NCBI GenBank assembly: GCA_032358255.1
Contig: JAULBX010028238.1
Location: 1-31,047 of the forward strand
Origin: Heterotrichella gracilis
Taxonomy: Eukaryota > Sar > Xanthophyceae > Tribonematales > Xanthonemataceae
Reading direction: 5' to 3'
DNA length: 31,047 nt
Positions 27,651 through 31,047 of this stretch are shown here, one piece after another (position 1 is the stretch's first letter; every line of letters begins with the position of its first letter). The notes beneath the pieces are model-generated. The model saw nothing but the letters and a program-made list of their open reading frames with translations, was not told where the DNA came from and did not search any database. The translations under genes were made by a program, and so were the position numbers.

Positions 27651-28574
27651 ATGCGTCCCGTTGAATACACGACTGATGAAATCGTCCAGGCTGGCCAGCA
27701 ACTGGCGGCAGCGGGGCGCAATATCACCGGCTTCGCTTTGCGCAAGGTCGTTGGCGGTGGCACACCGGCCCGCCTTATGGCGGTTTGGAGTGAGTACAAA
27801 AACACCGAGGCCGCAGCCGTGGCCGAGCCTGTTACTGAATTGCCTGTGGAGGTGGCGGATGCCGTGGCCACCATTGCCAAGCAATGGGCCGAGCAACTGG
27901 CCGCGCTGGCGGTGGACCTGAATACCAAGGCTGTGAAGTCCGCAGATCGCCGCGTCCAGGATATGGCCCGATCCTCCGAAGAGTTGCGTATTCATACTGA
28001 CCGCGAGTTAGCCGACGCATCGGCCACCGTGGACGACCTGGAGGATCAGTTAGAAGCCGCGAGGGTTTCCATTGCGTCCCAGCTTCAAAAGCTGGAGGCG
28101 CAGCAGGAAGCCAACACGGCCCAGGCCGTCGAGCTGGCCCAAGTGCGCGAACGCCTAGCCGCTGCGGAGCAGACGGCCCAGGCCACCGCAGCCAAGCACG
28201 CCGCCGAGCTGGAGCGCCAGCACGCCGAGCTTGTGGATGTACGGACGAAAGCAGCCGCCGACCTCAAGGCGGCGAACGGTGCCGCAGAAGCGGCCCGCGC
28301 CGAGCTGGCCAGCGTCAAGGCCCAGGCCACCGCAGCCGAGAAACAACACGCCGCGACCGCTTTGCAGCTTGCGCAGCGCGCCAGCGAGGCGGAGGAGGCG
28401 CGCGACACTATTCACGCGGATGCTGCGGCCACACGCGAAGAAGCGGCGCACCTTAGCGGGCAGATCATGGCGATGGAGGCTCAAATTGCGGCGCTCACGC
28501 GCACGCTGGCCGCTGCAGGTACTGCCACAAAGAAACCAGCAGTAAAACGCACTTTGAAGAAGGTTTCAAAATGA
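27651..28574 (+). CDS. kfrA: KfrA-like plasmid DNA-binding coiled-coil protein
   Basis: The protein has 307 residues. The N-terminal KfrA domain (about 1-110) begins VEYTTDEIVQAGQQLAAAGRNITGFALRKVVGGG-like sequence with a helix-turn-helix. Residues 115-290 form a long Ala/Glu/Gln-rich coiled coil, and the tail is basic (KKPAVKRTLKK). KfrA of IncP plasmids is an autorepressor that forms filament-like multimers and aids stable maintenance. It has its own consensus promoter and an operator-like repeat. The stop overlaps the next start (ATGA). Confidence 0.9.
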   Translation: MRPVEYTTDEIVQAGQQLAAAGRNITGFALRKVVGGGTPARLMAVWSEYKNTEAAAVAEPVTELPVEVADAVATIAKQWAEQLAALAVDLNTKAVKSADRRVQDMARSSEELRIHTDRELADASATVDDLEDQLEAARVSIASQLQKLEAQQEANTAQAVELAQVRERLAAAEQTAQATAAKHAAELERQHAELVDVRTKAAADLKAANGAAEAARAELASVKAQATAAEKQHAATALQLAQRASEAEEARDTIHADAAATREEAAHLSGQIMAMEAQIAALTRTLAAAGTATKKPAVKRTLKKVSK

Positions 28575-28855
28575 GAAAGTACCAGGTAGAGAAGGCATTT
28601 CAAGTGTTCTGTGACGACTACCTAATTCTTTCAAAGCCCGCCACTGTGTATGGTGGTGTGAAAGACCCTAAAGCACATTTTGAAGTTTCTGGAATTCAGT
28701 TCACCTTTCAAGCGCGAGATAACCGGGCTATCAAATGTCAGGCGCGCGACACGCTTGTTTTCCACAGTGCTAAAGAGCTTCTGCACTATGTCAAGCAGCA
28801 GGAAAATATGAAATCGCTTGATCCCCTCTATAGAGGGGTGAGCTATGGCAGTTGA
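28571..28855 (+). CDS. Unknown 94-residue protein downstream of kfrA
   Basis: This soluble protein has alternating strand-like segments (YLILSKPATVYGG, then FEVSGIQFTFQARDN) and a C-terminal helix (SAKELLHYVKQQ). No family is recognised. The ATG overlaps the kfrA stop, so it is co-translated. In IncP plasmids kfrA is followed by kfrB and kfrC, but I see no clear homology. A perfect palindrome CCCCTCTATAGAGGGG (28823-28838) lies in its last codons. Codon and base usage is more AT-rich than in kfrA. Confidence 0.7.
   Translation: MRKYQVEKAFQVFCDDYLILSKPATVYGGVKDPKAHFEVSGIQFTFQARDNRAIKCQARDTLVFHSAKELLHYVKQQENMKSLDPLYRGVSYGS
28823..28838. promoter_or_regulatory. Perfect palindrome CCCCTCTATAGAGGGG
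   Basis: This perfect 16-bp palindrome is embedded in the 3' coding end of the 94-residue gene, 53 bp before the probable start of the next gene. It may be an operator, or an mRNA hairpin that tunes translation of the downstream gene. Confidence 0.5.
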
Positions 28856-28890
28856 TTACTTTTCAATTTTTTTCAACAAAGGAGCCTGAA

Positions 28891-29622
28891 TTGCCTGCTA
28901 TTGACATTGATTACCACAACATCGAGGTTTTGAAAAAAGCCGGGGTGATTATTACTCGCCACGCTACCCCTGATGGCTTCATTTGGGAGCATGCCCGCTT
29001 CCCTATGCAGATGCTTGATGCCTTGACGCCACGGCAAATTGCCGATGGCATCGAGGGAATGCACCGTGTCATTGGGCATTCGCGCTCTACTGTGTGGGTG
29101 GACATCGAGAGTCCGCTAATTTACCGTGACATGACCGCAGCAGCGGCTTTACTCTATGGTTTTGGTATGGGGATGTTTGTCACCTACCAGGGCAACGCCT
29201 CACACGGCCCCGGCCCGCTTTTGCCTGACCCACTGCGCCAGGCGGTCATTGATACGTGTTTCTCTGGGAAATTTTGGAACCCGGTCGCGGGGCAGTATGT
29301 ATGGGGCAGTGGAGACTTTGAGGCGGATCAAAGAACCCATTTCATCATCGGCGGAATCGTGACAAAGGCTCTCGATCCGGTTGGCGCCTCCCCGCGTGCA
29401 TTGCTTGTTGGCCAATTGGCTGCTGACTGTATTGCTGCTGCGCAATCTCTTTTGGACGAGTTGAAAACAGAAATCGCTGATGTGCGCAAACTCGGCCGAC
29501 TTGAAACCGACCCGCATGTCATCGCCCTTGCTCGTGATTGCGTCTACTTAGAAGCGCTCCTGCGAACAATGAGCAAATCGGCAGGTTCGATATGGGGAGA
29601 ACTGCAAGTAACCAGGTCGTAA
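28891..29622 (+). CDS. Unknown 243-residue protein, third gene of the kfrA operon
   Basis: I chose TTG 28891 because AAAGGAG lies just upstream at normal spacing. An in-frame TTG at 28852 overlaps the previous stop and would add 13 residues. The protein has LLYGFGMGMFVTYQGN (about 92-107, somewhat hydrophobic), then GSGDFEADQRTHFIIGGIV (about 145-163), and a helical C-terminal part. It has no signal peptide and no recognised catalytic motif or family. Base composition is close to its small neighbour. The role may be maintenance-related by operon context only. Confidence 0.75.
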   Translation: MPAIDIDYHNIEVLKKAGVIITRHATPDGFIWEHARFPMQMLDALTPRQIADGIEGMHRVIGHSRSTVWVDIESPLIYRDMTAAAALLYGFGMGMFVTYQGNASHGPGPLLPDPLRQAVIDTCFSGKFWNPVAGQYVWGSGDFEADQRTHFIIGGIVTKALDPVGASPRALLVGQLAADCIAAAQSLLDELKTEIADVRKLGRLETDPHVIALARDCVYLEALLRTMSKSAGSIWGELQVTRS

Positions 29623-29656
29623 AGATAGCGGACTACGTGGGGAGGGTCATTGGCTC

Positions 29657-29754
29657 GGAACCGTTGACATGGGGCGCTTCGCCCCCATACCCCCGACCCC
29701 ACGCCCTACGGGGCGCGGCTATTCGCCGCTCGCGTGGCCCCGTCTGTTTTTCAG
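29657..29754 (+). repeat. Repeat R5, copy b
   Basis: It is inverted relative to 18496-18594. It includes GGGGCGCTTCGCCCC and ends near GTCTGTTTTTCAG. It lies 35 bp after the stop of the 243-residue gene and could act as a terminator, given the T-run at 29746-29751. Confidence 0.7.
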
Positions 29755-29793
29755 TTGTGAAAATCGTTTTGCTGTTTCCCTCTAGGGGGCGCA

Positions 29794-29881
29794 TTTAAGT
29801 CGGCAACTTAATTGCAGTTCTTTTAAGTCGGCATTCTCGTTATGAGCCACCCCCGGTAGACTTGGCGCATTGAGGTATACC
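29794..29881. promoter_or_regulatory. Possible recombination (res) or operator site before the serine recombinase
   Basis: TTTAAGTCGGCA occurs twice as direct repeats 28 bp apart (29794-29805 and 29822-29833). GGTATACC (29874-29881) is a perfect palindrome 24 bp before the recombinase start. Resolvases normally act at sub-sites just upstream of their gene; the exact crossover point cannot be fixed here. Confidence 0.45.
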
Positions 29882-29904
29882 CTATTTGCCTAGGACTTGA
29901 TGCA

Positions 29905-30663
29905 ATGAAGTATTTTCCCGGCATGAAGAAACCGGCCCGCCGCCCGCGTGTGGCCAAGTCTGCACAAGATTCGCTAATAACGGAAATGCCACCCCTGAAT
30001 AGAGTGGGGCAATGGCCTGCAGCACCAGTGAAAGACCATGCGCCGGTCGCTGGGTTCAAAGTTGCCCGTTTGTATATCCGAGTAAGCACGGACGATCAAG
30101 ACTTGCAGAGGCAAGAGAGTATTCATAAAGCCGCGCTCGATGCGGGCTATTACATCGCGGGCATTTACCGAGAGAAGGCAAGCGGAGCGCGTGCGGATCG
30201 TGCGGCCCTGCTGCGCATGATTGACGACCTGCAGCCGGGTGAAGTGGTGATTGCTGAAAAGATGGACCGCATTAGCCGCCTGCCTTTGGCTGACGCCGAA
30301 AGGCTAATAAATTCAATTCGCGCAAAGGGCGCGCGTTTGGCTGTGCCTGGTGTAGTGGACTTGTCCGAGCTGGCCAGTTCTGCCGATGGCGTTACCAAAA
30401 TCGTTTTGCAGTCGGTGCAGGACATGCTTCTAAAGCTGGCGTTACAGATGGCGCGCGACGATTACGAAACACGCCGGGACCGACAGCAGCAGGGGATAGC
30501 CCTTGCCAAGGTTGGCGGTAAATACGCGGGACGCCAACCTAATGCGGCTTTGCATGCGCGCATCTTGGCACTGCGCACGGCTGGCATAAGCATCGCGGAA
30601 ACCGCCAGGCTAGCGGAGTGCAGTGAAAGCCAGGTTAAGCGCGTTTGGTCAAAAAGAACCTAA
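29905..30663 (+). CDS. Serine recombinase (resolvase)
   Basis: The protein has 252 residues. The catalytic domain begins near residue 53 (VARLYIRVSTDDQDLQRQ, with the nucleophilic Ser of RVST), and then shows REKASGARADR and EKMDRISRL, all typical of small resolvases. A C-terminal Hin-like helix-turn-helix follows (AGISIAETARLAECSESQVKRVW). It carries an unusual N-terminal extension of about 50 residues before the catalytic domain. An internal ATG at residue 28 could give a shorter form. It probably resolves plasmid multimers. It sits between kfrA genes and oriT, with possible sub-sites upstream. Confidence 0.9.
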   Translation: MKYFPGMKKPARRPRVAKSAQDSLITEMPPLNRVGQWPAAPVKDHAPVAGFKVARLYIRVSTDDQDLQRQESIHKAALDAGYYIAGIYREKASGARADRAALLRMIDDLQPGEVVIAEKMDRISRLPLADAERLINSIRAKGARLAVPGVVDLSELASSADGVTKIVLQSVQDMLLKLALQMARDDYETRRDRQQQGIALAKVGGKYAGRQPNAALHARILALRTAGISIAETARLAECSESQVKRVWSKRT

Positions 30664-30718
30664 TTACTTTTCAGCTCAAACCAACCAGGCCAAAGACGAG
30701 CCGCCGCCGCTCAATCCT

Positions 30719-30813
30719 TGATAGACAGGGGGCCTATGTTCCGCAAACCCATTTCTGGATGGCCGCTGCGCGGCCATGTGGCGAAGCCTAGACCTTTTTG
30801 GCGTGGCGCTAGC
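30719..30813. repeat. Direct repeat R3, copy b
   Basis: This is the partner of 133-226. The whole stretch 30664-31047 lacks a supportable gene and is composed of R3, palindrome site 8, R4 and R1. Confidence 0.85.
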
Positions 30814-30827
30814 CTGCATCGGTAGGG

Positions 30828-30843
30828 GTTTCGCATGCGAAAA
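30828..30843. promoter_or_regulatory. Palindrome site 8 (GTTTCGCATGCGAAAA)
   Basis: One terminal base differs from the perfect site. It lies between R3 and R4 on the leading side of oriT, about 690 bp from the nick across the circle junction. Confidence 0.6.
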
Positions 30844-30854
30844 CCGGGACGGGT

Positions 30855-30963
30855 GCCCCTCGCTATTGTCCGGCGCTGGCCGGTACGAAGCCGCGCTACG
30901 CTTGCGTTTCTCCCCGGCCACCTTGGACGCTCGGCGTCCGGCCCAAGGCCGGACGACCCTACC
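30855..30963. repeat. Direct repeat R4, copy b
   Basis: This is the partner of 26447-26556, with compensated stem CCGGCC/GGCCGG (30938-30952). It precedes R1 here but follows it at oriV, so module order is swapped. Confidence 0.85.
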
Positions 30964-30970
30964 AGGACTC

Positions 30971-31047
30971 CCCCCGGCCTGATCGCTGGCCCCGGAACTC
31001 AGAGCCTCGCTGCGCTACGTTCTTCAAGTTCCGGCCCCATCGGTCCG
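30971..31047. repeat. Terminal redundancy with the window start
   Basis: These 77 bases equal positions 1-77. This is most simply the overlap left by assembly of a circular molecule, giving a 30,970-bp circle. Because the same sequence also occurs at 26311, the join should be regarded as probable rather than proven. Confidence 0.9.

Noticed and set aside
26311..31047. Insertion sequence or transposon bounded by R1
   Set aside because: R1 copies are direct, have no terminal inverted repeats or visible target duplication, and the enclosed recombinase looks like a resolvase rather than a transposase.
30971..31047. Terminal repeats of a linear phage or plasmid
   Set aside because: The content is entirely plasmid backbone and the 77-bp overlap is of the size left by common assembly word lengths, so circularity is the simpler reading.

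Overview
The window is a complete or nearly complete conjugative plasmid backbone. Its last 77 bases (30971-31047) repeat its first 77, so it is best read as a 30,970-bp circle with an assembly overlap. It is GC-rich by eye. The VirB/VirD4 transfer set, MOBP relaxase, KfrA, KorA-like repressor and RPA-family replication initiator point to a broad-host-range plasmid of beta-proteobacteria (Burkholderiales type), reminiscent of PromA and other IncP-related groups. That placement is inference from gene content. I see no resistance, metabolic or other obvious cargo.

Layout. 1-696: gene-free hairpin-rich region with a probable oriT; an RP4-like nick site (ATCCTG^C) lies on the minus strand at 549/550, next to a 9-bp-arm hairpin. 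697-2242 (+): MobC-like protein and relaxase. 2379-17682 (-): one long, tightly overlapping operon. In transcription order it holds two unknown genes, virB2, a small membrane gene, virB3, virB4, virB5, a small secreted protein, virB6, virB7, virB8, virB9, virB10, a cysteine-repeat secreted protein, virB11, virD4 and a type III topoisomerase. 17830-18306 (+): virB1, divergent. 18307-22265: an unknown minus-strand gene, then an ArdC-like antirestriction gene, a DUF2958 gene and an unknown gene, with two copies of a roughly 330-bp leader in front of ardC and the DUF2958 gene. 22266-26167 (+): ssb, parA, parB, korA-like, rep. 26168-27650: gene-poor oriV region with five iterons and many GC hairpins. 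27651-30663 (+): kfrA, two unknown genes and a serine recombinase.

How it fits together. If the nick call is right, the minus strand is the T-strand and enters with the 30-kb end first. Every plus-strand gene from 30.6 kb down to 17.8 kb then has the incoming strand as its template, which is the expected polarity for a leading region carrying ardC and ssb; the transfer operon and mob genes enter last.

The signals I find most interesting are: (1) a family of eight GTTTCGCNNGCGAAAC palindromes spread round the circle, two of them inside virB4 and virB9, which look like parS or global operator sites; (2) several families of non-coding repeats whose copies differ by paired compensatory changes in hairpin stems; (3) oriV and oriT neighbourhoods sharing the same modules, including an orphan iteron beside oriT; (4) a secreted protein between virB10 and virB11 with six tandem units of about 48 residues, each holding a cysteine pair about 32 residues apart.
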